Notes: generated by a model from the letters alone, not told the origin. Counted from the stretch's first letter, positions 42,239 through 50,805 are shown. The stretch: 64,000 nucleotides of DNA from Streptomyces spiralis (GCF_014654675.1 NZ_BNBC01000011.1:137322-201321); one strand, 5' to 3'. Program-made: numbers and translations.

Positions 42239-44163
42239 TGGACCCTCGACCCGCCGACGCGGCACGCCGAGCCCTCCGGGCGGCCAGGCAACAGCGGCCG
42301 ACCCCGACACAGGGCCCGGAAGACCCCGGAAAGCCCGAGCCCCACGAGACCTTCCGTCCGGAACAGCCGGAACAGCCGGCCGCTGACGCCGACCGGCCGG
42401 AGCAGGAGGGCACCGACAGCGGTACCGAACGGCCGGGTGATGCGGCTCGTGAGGCTCTGCGTGCCGCGGTTTCCGCTCGGCGTGGGGCCGGCCCTGGATC
42501 CGGTGGGTCGGAGGGGGCGGCGGCGGAGTCCTCCGGGGACAGCAGTGCACCTCACGCCGAGCTTGGCGGGGTTCCCGGGTCGGACCGGCCGGGTGAGGTG
42601 GCTCGTGAGGCTCTGCGTGCCGCGGTTTCCGCTCGGCGTGGGGTCGGTTCCGGGCCTGGTGGGTCGGAGGGGGCGGCGGCGGAGTCCTCCGAGGACAGCA
42701 GTGCACCGCATTCCGAGCTTGGCGGAGTTCCCGGGTCGGACCGGCCGGGTGATGCGGCTCGTGAGGCTCTGCGTGCCGCGGTTTCCGCCCGGCGTGGGGC
42801 CGGCCCTGGATCTGGCGGGTCGGAGGGGGCGGCGCCGGAGTTCGCCGGGGACATCACCGCACCTCACCCATCCCACGCACCCCACCCCGTCCCCCGCACC
42901 ATGGCCTCGCCCCGGCGGGACGGTGATGTGCGGCGGACCTTTCCGGCGTTGCCCGTCCGGACGGCGGGCGAGTCCGGCTTCGCCGAGACCTGGTGGGGCG
43001 AGGCGTGGCTGGACGCACTGGAGGAGGGCGCCCTCGACGCGGCCCGGCTGGCCCGAGGGCGGGGTTACGCGGAGCAGGGGCACGTGGACGCCATCACCGT
43101 GACCCCAGGCCTCGTCCTGGCGTACGTACGGGGGAGCCGTCCGCGGCCGTACCGGGTACAGGTGCGGGTGCGGACGCTGGACGACGCCGACTGGGACCGG
43201 TTCCTGGATGCCGCCGCCGAACGTCCGGGGCACATTGCGGCGCTCCTGGACAAGGAGATGCCCCACTCCCTGGCCGACTGCGGCGTCCCACTGCTCCCCG
43301 GCCCCGGCGACCTCTCCCCGCACTGCAGTTGCCCCGACCGCGGCCACCCCTGCAAGCACGCGGCGGCCCTGTGCTATCAGACCGCGCGACTGCTGGACGC
43401 CGACCCGTTCGTCCTGCTGCTGCTCCGCGGCCGGGGCGAGCGCGAGCTGCTGGACGCCCTGTCCCGGCTGAGCGCCGCCCGCTCCGCCCGTGCCGCGCGC
43501 GAGCGGGTTCCGGAGCCGTTGCCGGGAGTGCGCGCCAGTGACGCCCTCGCCCCCCGCCGACTGCCGCCCCTGCCCGCCCCGTTGCCGCCGCCTTCACACC
43601 CCGAGCAGCCCCCGGTGTATCCGGCGGCGCCGGGCGGCCCGGACCCGTTCGCCCTGGACCAGCTCGCGACCGACGCCGCCGCCCGCGCCCACGCGCTGCT
43701 CACCACCGGGCGGGACCCCGTCGGCGATCTGACACTGTGGCAGGACGCGGTACGGCTCGCCGCGGCCCGCCCCGGCTCCGGGCTGACCGCGGCCACCCGG
43801 GCCCTGTACTCCTCCCTCGCCTCCGTCACCGGCCGCAGCCCTGCCGATCTGGCACGCGCGGTGGCCGCCTGGCGTCAGGGCGGCCTCGAAGGACTCGCCG
43901 TCCTGGAGGAGCCCTGGGATCCGCCGGCCGGCCGCTTCGACCGGGCCCGTCCGCTGCTCCTCGCCGCCGACCTGCCCGTCTTTCGCCCCTCGCACAACCG
44001 GCTCACCCACCCCCACGGCCACCTCCAACTCCGCCTGGGCAGGGACGGCCTGTGGTACGCGTACGAGTCGGAGCCCGGCCGCGACGACTGGTGGCCTCGC
44101 GGCACCCCCGACCTGGACCCGGTCGGCGCACTGACGGGCCTCGCCGCTCCCGGCGACCTCTGA
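42238..44163 (+). CDS. SWIM zinc-finger protein with an expanded internal repeat
   Basis: 641 residues. The SWIM zinc finger is CSCPDRGHPCKH at 363-374 (CxCx6CxH), inside a region beginning FAETWWGEAWLDALEEG that is typical of helicase-partner SWIM proteins. The first 220 residues are dominated by three tandem 52-residue repeats (AAREALRAAVSARRG, then low-complexity Gly/Ser). The motif DAARRALRAA at residues 7-16 looks like the ancestral copy. The start ATG shares one base with the helicase stop (TGATG), so the two are coupled and probably act together on DNA. Confidence 0.92.
   Translation: MDPRPADAARRALRAARQQRPTPTQGPEDPGKPEPHETFRPEQPEQPAADADRPEQEGTDSGTERPGDAAREALRAAVSARRGAGPGSGGSEGAAAESSGDSSAPHAELGGVPGSDRPGEVAREALRAAVSARRGVGSGPGGSEGAAAESSEDSSAPHSELGGVPGSDRPGDAAREALRAAVSARRGAGPGSGGSEGAAPEFAGDITAPHPSHAPHPVPRTMASPRRDGDVRRTFPALPVRTAGESGFAETWWGEAWLDALEEGALDAARLARGRGYAEQGHVDAITVTPGLVLAYVRGSRPRPYRVQVRVRTLDDADWDRFLDAAAERPGHIAALLDKEMPHSLADCGVPLLPGPGDLSPHCSCPDRGHPCKHAAALCYQTARLLDADPFVLLLLRGRGERELLDALSRLSAARSARAARERVPEPLPGVRASDALAPRRLPPLPAPLPPPSHPEQPPVYPAAPGGPDPFALDQLATDAAARAHALLTTGRDPVGDLTLWQDAVRLAAARPGSGLTAATRALYSSLASVTGRSPADLARAVAAWRQGGLEGLAVLEEPWDPPAGRFDRARPLLLAADLPVFRPSHNRLTHPHGHLQLRLGRDGLWYAYESEPGRDDWWPRGTPDLDPVGALTGLAAPGDL
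42431..42860 (+). repeat. Three 156-bp tandem repeats inside the SWIM gene
   Basis: Copies at 42431-42586, 42587-42742 and from 42743 (the last diverging near 42840) have a period of exactly 156 bp, shown by GCTCGTGAGGCTCTGCG starting at 42445, 42601 and 42757. Codons here (GGT, GCT, CGT, GTT) are unlike the GC-ending codons of the rest of the gene. Confidence 0.92.
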
Positions 44164-44189
44164 CGGCGCGCGCCGTCCCGACCCGGGTT

Positions 44190-44200
44190 CGAAATTTTCG
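44190..44200. promoter_or_regulatory. CGAAA-T-TTTCG palindrome, xylanase operator-like
   Basis: Perfect 5-bp arms around one base. CGAAA-n-TTTCG dyads are the recurring element before Streptomyces xylanase genes (recalled, not looked up). It lies about 400 bases upstream of the GH11 gene. Confidence 0.5.
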
Positions 44201-44206
44201 GTAGGC

Positions 44207-44240
44207 GTGCGATTCGATCGAGAGCGCCACCGAATCGCAC
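44207..44240 (+). terminator. Terminator after the SWIM gene
   Basis: Perfect 10-bp stem GTGCGATTCG/CGAATCGCAC (44207-44216 and 44231-44240) with a 14-base loop, 44 bases after the SWIM-protein stop. Confidence 0.8.
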
Positions 44241-44315
44241 CCTGACCCGTGAAGCCTGTGGGTGCACGCGCAGTGGCTGAAAGTAGCCCTAGAGGCCTTT
44301 ACGGCCCATAGATTC

Positions 44316-44327
44316 GAAATCTTTCGG
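44316..44327. promoter_or_regulatory. CGAAA-TC-TTTCG dyad, second xylanase operator-like site
   Basis: Same arms as the site at 44190 but with a two-base centre. It lies about 270 bases upstream of the xylanase start and is followed by another TTTCG. Confidence 0.5.
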
Positions 44328-44351
44328 ATTTCGACCCGGATATGGCCAGTG

Positions 44352-44371
44352 AACTTTCGAAGAGTTTTCGG
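44352..44371. promoter_or_regulatory. AACTTTCGAAGAG / TTTTCGGAA cluster, third site
   Basis: Overlapping CTTTCGAAGAG and TTTTCGGAAA elements repeat the TTTCG/CGAA half-sites of the two upstream dyads. The clustering over 180 bases suggests cooperative repressor binding before the GH11 xylanase gene. Confidence 0.4.
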
Positions 44372-44597
44372 AAACACGGTCATTGACCGCCGTTCCGAGC
44401 CGGGCCCATACTCTCCAGCGATCGAAGCCTCCCGCAGCGGAGGCCGCTCCACCGCGCCGCACTGCGCAGACATCCCCCATCCCCCCACCCACCCCCCATC
44501 TGGCCTCGGTCGCCCACGGAGTGACGATCCATCAGCCCCACCGGGGCGCGTGGCGCCGACCGCCGGGCTGCCGGGTCAGCCTTCACCAGGAGGAACC

Positions 44598-45293
44598 ATG
44601 GACATGGACAACGCCCCCGCTCACCCGATGAGCCGCAGGGGCTTCATCGGCCGTGCCGGCGCCCTGGCGCTGGCAACCTCCGCGTCCGGGCTGCTGCTGC
44701 CCGGCACCGCCCAGGCCGCCACGACCATCACCACCAACCAGACCGGCACCAACAACGGCTTCTACTACTCGTTCTGGACGGACGGCGGCGGATCGGTCTC
44801 CATGACCCTGGGATCCGGCGGCAACTACAGCACCTCGTGGCGCAACTGCGGCAACTTCGTCGCGGGCAAGGGCTGGAGCAACGGCGGACGCAGGAACGTG
44901 AGCTACTCGGGCAGCTTCAGCCCGTCCGGCAACGGATACCTCTCGCTGTACGGGTGGACCTCGAACCCGCTCGTCGAGTACTACATCGTCGAAAACTGGG
45001 GCACCTACCGGCCCACCGGGACGTACAAGGGCACGGTCACCACCGACGGCGGCACGTACGACATCTACCAGACGACGCGGTACAACGCCCCCTCCGTGGA
45101 GGGCACCAAGACCTTCAACCAGTACTGGAGCGTGCGGCAGTCGAAGCGGACCGGCGGCACCATCACCACCGGCAACCACTTCGACGCCTGGGCCCGCTAC
45201 GGGATGCAGCTGGGCAGCTTCAGCTACTACATGATCCTCGCCACCGAGGGCTACCAGAGCAGCGGCAGCTCCAACATCACGGTCAGCGGCTGA
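44598..45293 (+). CDS. Secreted GH11 endo-1,4-beta-xylanase, catalytic domain only
   Basis: 231 residues. Twin-arginine signal ([20 protein letters not shown]) with cleavage near residue 40 (GTAQA). The GH11 jelly roll follows: [20 protein letters not shown], then [12 protein letters not shown] with nucleophile E127, [20 protein letters not shown], and [11 protein letters not shown] with acid/base E217. It cuts xylan outside the cell. The ATG has a strong AGGAGG. It ends right after the catalytic domain, while a CBM2 tail remnant lies 50 bases further on, so the binding module has been lost. Three xylanase-type dyads lie upstream. Confidence 0.95.
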   Translation: MDMDNAPAHPMSRRGFIGRAGALALATSASGLLLPGTAQAATTITTNQTGTNNGFYYSFWTDGGGSVSMTLGSGGNYSTSWRNCGNFVAGKGWSNGGRRNVSYSGSFSPSGNGYLSLYGWTSNPLVEYYIVENWGTYRPTGTYKGTVTTDGGTYDIYQTTRYNAPSVEGTKTFNQYWSVRQSKRTGGTITTGNHFDAWARYGMQLGSFSYYMILATEGYQSSGSSNITVSG

Positions 45294-45345
45294 CGGGCTG
45301 AACGGCCCGGCCTCCGAACTTGGATTGTCGTGCCCCTGACATTAG

Positions 45346-45468
45346 GGCGGGTCGGTGCGCAACGTCTCCTGGAACGGCACTCTGGGAGCCGGTGGCAGCA
45401 CCACCTTCGGCTTCACCGTGAGCGGCGGCTCCGCCCCACCGGCCACCCTCACGTGCACCAGCCCCTGA
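45346..45468 (+). pseudogene. Remnant of a family 2 carbohydrate-binding module
   Basis: Translation from 45346 reads GGSVRNVSWNGTLGAGGST, then TFGFTVSGG and PATLTCTSP with a stop at 45466. This is the usual last 40 residues of a CBM2 cellulose/xylan-binding domain. It is out of frame with the xylanase (stop 45291) and has a TAG just upstream. It is therefore the leftover of a deletion that joined catalytic domain to CBM tail. No start or ribosome site of its own. Confidence 0.75.
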
Positions 45469-45573
45469 CGTGGGTGGCCCGACGATCCGACATCGCCGAA
45501 AGGACGGCCCGTCCCCTCCCGGGGGCGGGCCGTGTCCGTTCGGAGCGGGCCCCGCCACCTCGCTGACCTAGGC

Positions 45574-45588
45574 CTTCGACGGTCGAAG
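45574..45588. promoter_or_regulatory. CTTCGA-CGG-TCGAAG dyad upstream of the arabinofuranosidase
   Basis: Perfect 6-bp arms with a 3-base centre, 130 bases before the GH54 start. A further TTCGAAATGTCGAA element lies at 45665-45678. TCGAA-rich dyads also precede the xylanase, so co-regulation is possible. Confidence 0.4.
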
Positions 45589-45717
45589 TATCGGACGTGC
45601 GCGGGCTGTTGACACCCTTCGGCGGCTTCCTATCATCAATCCCTGTCCGGATCTGCGACCGACGTTCGAAATGTCGAATAAATATGTCATGCACATGACT
45701 ACACCAGGAGACGACCC

Positions 45718-47289
45718 ATGCCCGTGACTTCGAGCCGCTTACGGCGGATCAGACCACTCGCCCTGCTCACGCTGGCACTTGCACTGGCGCTGGCCATGCT
45801 CGGCGGTCAGGCGTCCGCCGGCAGCAGCGCCGCGGCCGCCGGCTCGCTCCCCTGTGACCTGTACGCCTCCGGCGGCACCCCCTGCGTGGCCGCGCACAGC
45901 ACGACCCGCGCGCTGTACTCCGCGTACAACGGCCGTCTCTACCAGGTCAAGCGCGCCTCGGACGGCGCGACCCGGGACATCGGCGTGCTCAGCACCGGCG
46001 GTTACGCCGACGCCGCCGCGCAGGACGCGTTCTGCGCGGGAACGAGCTGCCTCATCACCGTCGTCTACGACCAGTCCGGCCGCGGCAACCACCTCACCCA
46101 GGCACCGCCCGGAGGGTTCTCGGGCCCCGCCGCGGGCGGGTACGACAACCTCGCGGAAGCGTCCGCCGCGCCGGTCACCGTGGGCGGCCACAAGGCGTAC
46201 GGCGTCTTCATCGCCCCCGGCACCGGTTACCGCAACAACAGCACCAACGGCATCGCGACCGGGGACCAGCCGGAAGGCATGTACGCGATCCTCGACGGCA
46301 CCCACTACAACGGCGGTTGCTGCTTCGACTACGGCAACGCCGAGACCAACAGCCGCGACACCGGCAACGGCCACATGGAGACCATTTACTTCGGCAACAG
46401 CAAGACCTGGGGCTACGGCACCGGCAACGGCCCCTGGGTCATGGCCGACCTCGAGAACGGCCTGTTCTCCGGCGTCAACCGCGGTTACAACGCGGGCAAC
46501 CCGAGCGTCAGTCACCGGTTCCTCACCGCTGCGGTCAAGGGCGGGCCGAACCAGTGGGCGATCCGGGCCGGCAACGCGCAGTCCGGCGGCCTGTCCACCT
46601 ACTACAGCGGACCGCGCCCCAACGTCTCCGGCTACAACCCGATGCACAAGGAAGGGGCCATCATCCTCGGCATCGGCGGCGACAACAGCAACGGCTCCGC
46701 CGGAACCTTCTACGAGGGCGTCCTGACGTCCGGTTACCCCTCGGACGCGACCGAGAACGCCGTGCAGGCCAACATCAACGCGGCCGGCTACGCGCCGTCC
46801 TCCACGGCGAGCGGGCTCACCGTGGGCTCCCGGGTCTCGCTGCGGGCGACCACGCCCTGCTGCACCACCGAGTACCTCCGGCACGACAGCGCCGACAGCA
46901 ACGCCGCCATCGCGACGGTCTCCTCGTCCAGTTCCTCCGCCGACAAGTCCGCCACCACCTGGATCGTACGCGCCGGCCTGGGCGACGCCTCCTGCGTCTC
47001 CTTCGAGTCCGCCGACAAACCCGGCCAGTACCTGCGGCACTACGACTTCCGGCTGCGCATCGACGTCAACGACGGCAGCGCGCTGTCCCGGCAGGACGCC
47101 ACCTTCTGCCCACAGGCGAGTCACAACGGCCAGGGCATCTCGCTCCGCTCCGCCAACTACCCCAGCGACTTCGTGCGCCACTACAACCACGCCGCCTACG
47201 TCGCGAGCGACGGCGGCTCCCACGAGTGGGACGCCACCGCGTTCTGGGCCGACGACACCAGCTGGGTCGTCACCTCCCCCTGGGCCTGA
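45718..47289 (+). CDS. abfB: Secreted GH54 alpha-L-arabinofuranosidase with CBM42
   Basis: 523 residues. Long Sec signal (about 1-38, LALLTLALALALAMLGGQAS). The GH54 catalytic domain spans about 43-355: the vicinal disulfide CC at 201-202 (GGCCFDYGN), nucleophile E221 in GHMETIYFG and acid/base D322 in IGGDNSNGS. The CBM42 arabinose-binding module spans about 365-523 with repeated FESADKPGQYLRHYDF and SANYPSDFVRHYNH lobes. It removes arabinose side chains from arabinoxylan, complementing the adjacent xylanase. The ATG follows CAGGAGA. Confidence 0.95.
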   Translation: MPVTSSRLRRIRPLALLTLALALALAMLGGQASAGSSAAAAGSLPCDLYASGGTPCVAAHSTTRALYSAYNGRLYQVKRASDGATRDIGVLSTGGYADAAAQDAFCAGTSCLITVVYDQSGRGNHLTQAPPGGFSGPAAGGYDNLAEASAAPVTVGGHKAYGVFIAPGTGYRNNSTNGIATGDQPEGMYAILDGTHYNGGCCFDYGNAETNSRDTGNGHMETIYFGNSKTWGYGTGNGPWVMADLENGLFSGVNRGYNAGNPSVSHRFLTAAVKGGPNQWAIRAGNAQSGGLSTYYSGPRPNVSGYNPMHKEGAIILGIGGDNSNGSAGTFYEGVLTSGYPSDATENAVQANINAAGYAPSSTASGLTVGSRVSLRATTPCCTTEYLRHDSADSNAAIATVSSSSSSADKSATTWIVRAGLGDASCVSFESADKPGQYLRHYDFRLRIDVNDGSALSRQDATFCPQASHNGQGISLRSANYPSDFVRHYNHAAYVASDGGSHEWDATAFWADDTSWVVTSPWA

Positions 47290-47358
47290 CGCCCGCCGGC
47301 TGACAGCCCCGCCACCTGACGCCCGCCGTCACCGGGCACCCGCCACCTGAAATCCGCA

Positions 47359-47715
47359 TCACGGCCGTGCCACCCACCTGTGGCACGGCCACCGGCGTCC
47401 GGAGCACCGGCCGTGCTCCGGAGGATCTGTCCACCAGTCCGTCAAGACCGCCACGAGCGCCGCGGTGAACATGATGGAGGAGACGACCGCGCGGATCGTC
47501 TGCATCACCTGATTCTCGGCGGTGACCGCGGCCGCCCGGCGGTGCCGCGCTTCGACCACCGAGCCCAGCGCGGGGGCGAGTTCGGGCACCAGTGTGCTTC
47601 CTGGGTTCGACGTGCCGTCGGCCCGCCTGGGCCACGGCTTGGTCCTTGGGTGAGGACGGGGCCATGCGGATGTACCCGCGCCGAGGCTCACCGCCAGAGC
47701 GGCGACCCGTCCCAC
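47359..47715 (-). CDS. Doubtful small protein with one membrane helix
   Basis: 118-residue frame. The middle (VVEARHRRAAAVTAENQVMQ, then VVSSIMFTAALVAVLTDWWT) looks like a helix plus a membrane segment, but the first 40 residues are low-complexity. It overlaps the end of the upstream small frame at 47688-47918. The two could be one gene broken by a frameshift: the upstream frame has a sensible start, this one a sensible end. Low confidence either way; no ribosome site is convincing. Confidence 0.35.
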   Translation of the reverse strand: MGRVAALAVSLGAGTSAWPRPHPRTKPWPRRADGTSNPGSTLVPELAPALGSVVEARHRRAAAVTAENQVMQTIRAVVSSIMFTAALVAVLTDWWTDPPEHGRCSGRRWPCHRWVARP

Positions 47716-47918
47716 TCCGGCTGACCGGCCGCAGCGGCTCCGCTGCCGTCGTTCCCATGGCGGGCTTGCTGACCCGCGTACCCTCCTGGCAGCAATTGCG
47801 CTGCCTCGTGGTGCGTGTGTTCCGCGGCGCGTTGAGCTTCGGCGATGACGTCACCCCGTTCGCGTATCAGGTCCTCATAGATCGGCAGATGATCGTTTCC
47901 AGTGGAGCTGTGTTTCAT
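47688..47918 (-). CDS. Small protein, possibly the 5' part of a frameshifted gene
   Basis: 76 residues. The first 43 (MKHSSTGNDHLPIYEDLIRE, then helical AEAQRAAEHTHHEAAQLL) look natural and the rest (GNDGSGAAAAGQPEWDG) does not. The ATG is preceded by GAAAGTGAG. It may join the frame at 47359-47715 if one base is inserted or lost near 47790. It lies 45 bases downstream of a small membrane-protein gene in the same direction. Function unknown. Confidence 0.4.
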   Translation of the reverse strand: MKHSSTGNDHLPIYEDLIRERGDVIAEAQRAAEHTHHEAAQLLPGGYAGQQARHGNDGSGAAAAGQPEWDGSPLWR

Positions 47919-47963
47919 GGTCGGCTCACTTTCATGGCGCTCGACGAAGAGCCGGTTCCGCTG

Positions 47964-48368
47964 TCAGGCTCGGTTGAGCCGGGCAGCGATCCCGTGGCCG
48001 ATCAGCAAATAGATGATGGCCGGGAGGCCGTAGTTGAGGACAACACGTAGCCACTCGGTGTCCATAGTGAAAATGTCCTGTGCCCACCAGGAAAGCCAGC
48101 CGGCTGTGCCCCGCACGAATTCGACGAACACATTCGCGCGGTTCGCGTCGAGCAGGAACAGCAGGATCCACAGGCCCAGCAGTCCCGCCGCAATGTCGGC
48201 GATCGTGCAGATGGTGACGGCCGTACGCCGTGTGGTGGCCTGACGTTGCGGAGAGCGGTCCGGGGTCGGCGGCTCGTTGTATGCCTGGTATCCGGGAACC
48301 GGGTCGATGTTTCTCACGGAAAGTCCGATCTGACGTAGTGCCGTGTCTGCGCGCTCGCGCCGGGGCAC
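47964..48368 (-). CDS. Small membrane protein of unknown function
   Basis: Up to 134 residues. Two hydrophobic helices are clear: ADIAAGLLGLWILLFLLDAN and VVLNYGLPAIIYLLIGHGIA, joined by a WLSWWAQDIF loop that may lie at the membrane surface. The N-terminus (PVPGYQAYNEPPTPDRSPQR) is hydrophilic and Pro-rich. The start is uncertain: GTG 48368 has no ribosome site, and the later GTG before RNIDPVPGY is possible. It may form a small operon with the frames downstream. Confidence 0.6.
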   Translation of the reverse strand: MPRRERADTALRQIGLSVRNIDPVPGYQAYNEPPTPDRSPQRQATTRRTAVTICTIADIAAGLLGLWILLFLLDANRANVFVEFVRGTAGWLSWWAQDIFTMDTEWLRVVLNYGLPAIIYLLIGHGIAARLNRA

Positions 48369-48654
48369 CCGGATTCAGCCGGTCGGTGCCCCGCTTCTTC
48401 CTGCTTCTGCGTTCCGCATGCACTGCAGCGTTACACCGGAGCATGGGATGTCCCAAATATGGCTGCCTATACGGGCACTTACCTGCATGTTCGCATGCCA
48501 TGGCAATTTTCCGGATGGAATGGAGGAGTGTGATTGCATGCCGCCACAGTCCCCGGTCGCCGGTCTTCGCGTTATGCGTGACCAAATTATGAAGGAGGTC
48601 GGAGTGTTCCTTCACGGAGTTGTCGGTCTCGGGACGGCACCCCGCATTCGGTCC
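48369..48654. other. Stretch without a recognisable gene, lower GC
   Basis: Bases 48420-48600 are clearly less GC-rich than the neighbourhood and have short open frames on both strands, none with a ribosome site plus a natural protein pattern. It borders the IS256 relic and could be foreign or decayed DNA. Confidence 0.4.
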
Positions 48655-48848
48655 CGGCGTTCACCGTCGTCGTCGACGGCCGGATCGGCGAACGTCCTGA
48701 TCGCCGCCTCGGCGTGTTCCCGGTCCTCGGCGTTTCAGATGCTCTGGACTGCCTTTATCGCGCCGGGCTGGGCGCCGTCGCCGACCGCGAGCACGGGGGC
48801 GCGCATGTCCTGGCGGGAGCAGTCGCGCATCAGGTCGGCCCACAGGCC
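48655..48848 (-). pseudogene. Fragment of an IS256-family transposase
   Basis: The reverse strand reads GLWADLMRDCSRQDMRAPVL and AVGDGA, then directly QPGAIKAVQSI, a stop (TGA at 48737-48735), and NAEDREHAEAAIRTFADPA. In intact mutator-type transposases about 30 residues (the FPETREQRCWVHK region) separate AVGDGA from the QPGA segment, so there is an internal deletion. A CGA-to-TGA change in the following Arg codon is likely. No terminal repeats were found. The relic lies directly upstream of the ECF sigma gene. Confidence 0.7.
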
Positions 48849-49037
48849 TTGAGCATGGCTCATGCGGGTCGGCTCTGGGTATCCGGCCCAGAACCCGTTC
48901 TCGTGAACATAGCCACCCCGACATGCACCACCGGCCCACTCCAGAACACGGCCATGCCGACCGACCTCGGTGATGAGTTGTCGCGCCCGCACCCGTCACA
49001 CCTACGACGGGACACGACGAGACGGAAGGATGACGTG

Positions 49038-50051
49038 ATGAGTGCGGACACACGGCTGGAGGAGCCGGGCGAGAGCGGACTGGGCGGCAGCGGTCTGGGC
49101 GAGGTCGACGAGCCCGCGTTCTCGGGACTTGCGGAGCGGCACCGGCGGGAGCTGCACGTGCACTGCTACCGGATGCTCGGGTCGTTCGAGGACGCCGAGG
49201 ACACCGTCCAGGAGACGTTCCTGCGTGCCTGGCGGCGGCGGGAGACCTTCGAGGGGCGGTCGACGTTCCGGGCCTGGCTGTATCGGATCGCCACCAACGT
49301 CTGCCTGGACCTGCTCGCCAAACGCCGTCCCGAACCCGCGACCGGCGGCGAGGTGCTGTGGCTGCAGCCGTACCCGGACCGGCTGCTCGACGAGCTTCCC
49401 GCGGCAGACGCGGGTGAGCCGGAGACCCTCGCCGTCGCGCGGGAGACGATCGAGCTGGCGTACCTGGTCGCAGTCCAGCACCTCGCGCCGCGCCCGCGGG
49501 CCGTACTGATCCTGCGGGACGTGCTCGGCTGGCCGGCGAAGGACGTCGCGGAGTTCCTCGGCAACTCCGTCAACTCCGTGAACAGCGCGCTGCAGCGAGC
49601 CCGCGCCGGCATGCGGGAGCACCTGCCCGCCGAGCGGCAGGACTGGACCGGCGGCGAGGAGGACGCCGGGACGCGCGAGCTGGTGCGCCGCTATACCGAC
49701 GCCAGCGTGGCCACGGACGTCGACGCCCTCGCCGCACTGCTGCGGGACGACGTGCGCTTCTCGATGCCGCCCACGCCGGGCCTGTACGTCGGTCGCGACA
49801 CGGTGGTGAACGGCTGGGTCGAGGGCGGCTTCGAGGGCATGAAGCACCAGCGTGCCGTCTTCACTTGCGTGAATCGGCAGCCCGCCGTCGCCTTCTACCT
49901 CCGGCGGCAGCGGGAGGGCGCGTACCTGCCGCTGGCGATCGACGTCCTGCGCGTCACCGGCGGGGCGATCGCCGAGATCGTCACGTTCCACGGCGACCAG
50001 TTCCCGCGGCTCGGGCTGCCGGAGCGCCTGCCGGCGGACGGCACGGAGTAG
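49038..50051 (+). CDS. ECF sigma factor with C-terminal SnoaL-like domain (SigX5 type)
   Basis: 337 residues. Region 2 spans about 25-100 (FSGLAERHRRELHVHCYRML, EDAEDTVQETFLRAWR) and region 4 about 165-215 (LRDVLGWPAKDVAEFLGNSV, VNSALQRARAGM). The remaining 115 residues are a SnoaL-like cone fold (RRYTDASVATDVDALAALL, then GMKHQRAVFTCVNRQPAV) that in this group replaces an anti-sigma factor and tunes activity. The ATG at 49038 follows GGAAGGA. Two small genes follow within 5 bases and by overlap, forming one operon. Confidence 0.92.
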   Translation: MSADTRLEEPGESGLGGSGLGEVDEPAFSGLAERHRRELHVHCYRMLGSFEDAEDTVQETFLRAWRRRETFEGRSTFRAWLYRIATNVCLDLLAKRRPEPATGGEVLWLQPYPDRLLDELPAADAGEPETLAVARETIELAYLVAVQHLAPRPRAVLILRDVLGWPAKDVAEFLGNSVNSVNSALQRARAGMREHLPAERQDWTGGEEDAGTRELVRRYTDASVATDVDALAALLRDDVRFSMPPTPGLYVGRDTVVNGWVEGGFEGMKHQRAVFTCVNRQPAVAFYLRRQREGAYLPLAIDVLRVTGGAIAEIVTFHGDQFPRLGLPERLPADGTE

Positions 50052-50056
50052 TCCCG

Positions 50057-50353
50057 GTGTGGACGCTCACGCTGCTCGGTGGCGCGCGTGTCGCGGTGGT
50101 CGCGGCGCAATGGCGCGACGCGTTCGGCGTCGTCACCCGCGGACGGGTGCAACTGGAGCTGCGCGACGGCGAGCCGGGGCCGGTTCTCGGACGCGGCGCC
50201 GGGTTCTGGCTCCGCGGCACAGGCGTCCGCGCCCTGCGAAACCCAGGCCGTCGCACGGCGAGAGTGCGCATCGTCACCCCCAAGGCCAAGACCGTCACAT
50301 GCCGGTCAGCACACCCCGTACGCCCGTTGCCGAATGACGGAGGACCGACATGA
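50057..50353 (+). CDS. Small hypothetical protein in the sigma-factor operon
   Basis: 98 residues from the GTG at 50057, five bases after the sigma stop. It starts WTLTLLGGARVAVVAAQWRD and is rich in beta-like strands and Arg; no family recognised. Its TGA overlaps the next gene's ATG as ATGA, which is the best evidence that it is translated. The start lacks its own clear ribosome site, so coupling to the sigma gene is likely. Confidence 0.55.
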   Translation: MWTLTLLGGARVAVVAAQWRDAFGVVTRGRVQLELRDGEPGPVLGRGAGFWLRGTGVRALRNPGRRTARVRIVTPKAKTVTCRSAHPVRPLPNDGGPT

Positions 50354-50805
50354 ACGGCACGAACGACACCGGGATCGTCGCGGGCCCGGCATCGGGCCGG
50401 ACCAGCCACACCCACCGATTCCGCAGGCTCGTCGGCACCGGCTTCATCGCCACGCTCGCAGCGACGGCGGCCACCACCCTCGCTGCTGCGCTTGCCCGGG
50501 CCATTGGAGTCGACTTCGAGGTCCCCGAGGGTGGCGAGACGACCCCGTTGTCCGGGTTCGCCGTGGTGACCGGCTTCTTCTCGGTCATGGGCATCGCCAT
50601 TGCCGTCGCTCTTCTTCGCCGGAGCGCTCGCCCCGCCCGGCGATTCTTGGGGACGGCAGTGTCGCTGACCGCGATCTCGTTGGTCCCGCCCCTCCTCTCC
50701 GGGGCGAACATCACCACCACCAGCGCCCTCCTCGGGCTGCACCTCGTCCCTACGACGGTGATGATCCCCACCCTGGCGCGGAGCCTCCGCACCCGGACCG
50801 ATTGA
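50350..50805 (+). CDS. Four-helix membrane protein, DUF6069 type
   Basis: 151 residues with four hydrophobic helices (GTGFIATLAATAATTLAAAL, SGFAVVTGFFSVMGIAIAVA, TAVSLTAISLVPPLLSGANI, ALLGLHLVPTTVMIPTLARS). The GVDFEVPEGGETTPLSGFAV loop is characteristic of the actinobacterial DUF6069 family. The ATG follows a strong GGAGGA and overlaps the upstream stop. It is the last gene of the ECF-sigma operon, so it may be a membrane input or target of that system. Confidence 0.82.
   Translation: MNGTNDTGIVAGPASGRTSHTHRFRRLVGTGFIATLAATAATTLAAALARAIGVDFEVPEGGETTPLSGFAVVTGFFSVMGIAIAVALLRRSARPARRFLGTAVSLTAISLVPPLLSGANITTTSALLGLHLVPTTVMIPTLARSLRTRTD

Noticed and set aside
47270..47854. A 194-residue reverse-strand protein
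   Set aside because: Arg/Gly-rich low-complexity frame, competing with the more natural but still weak frames at 47359-47715 and 47688-47918.
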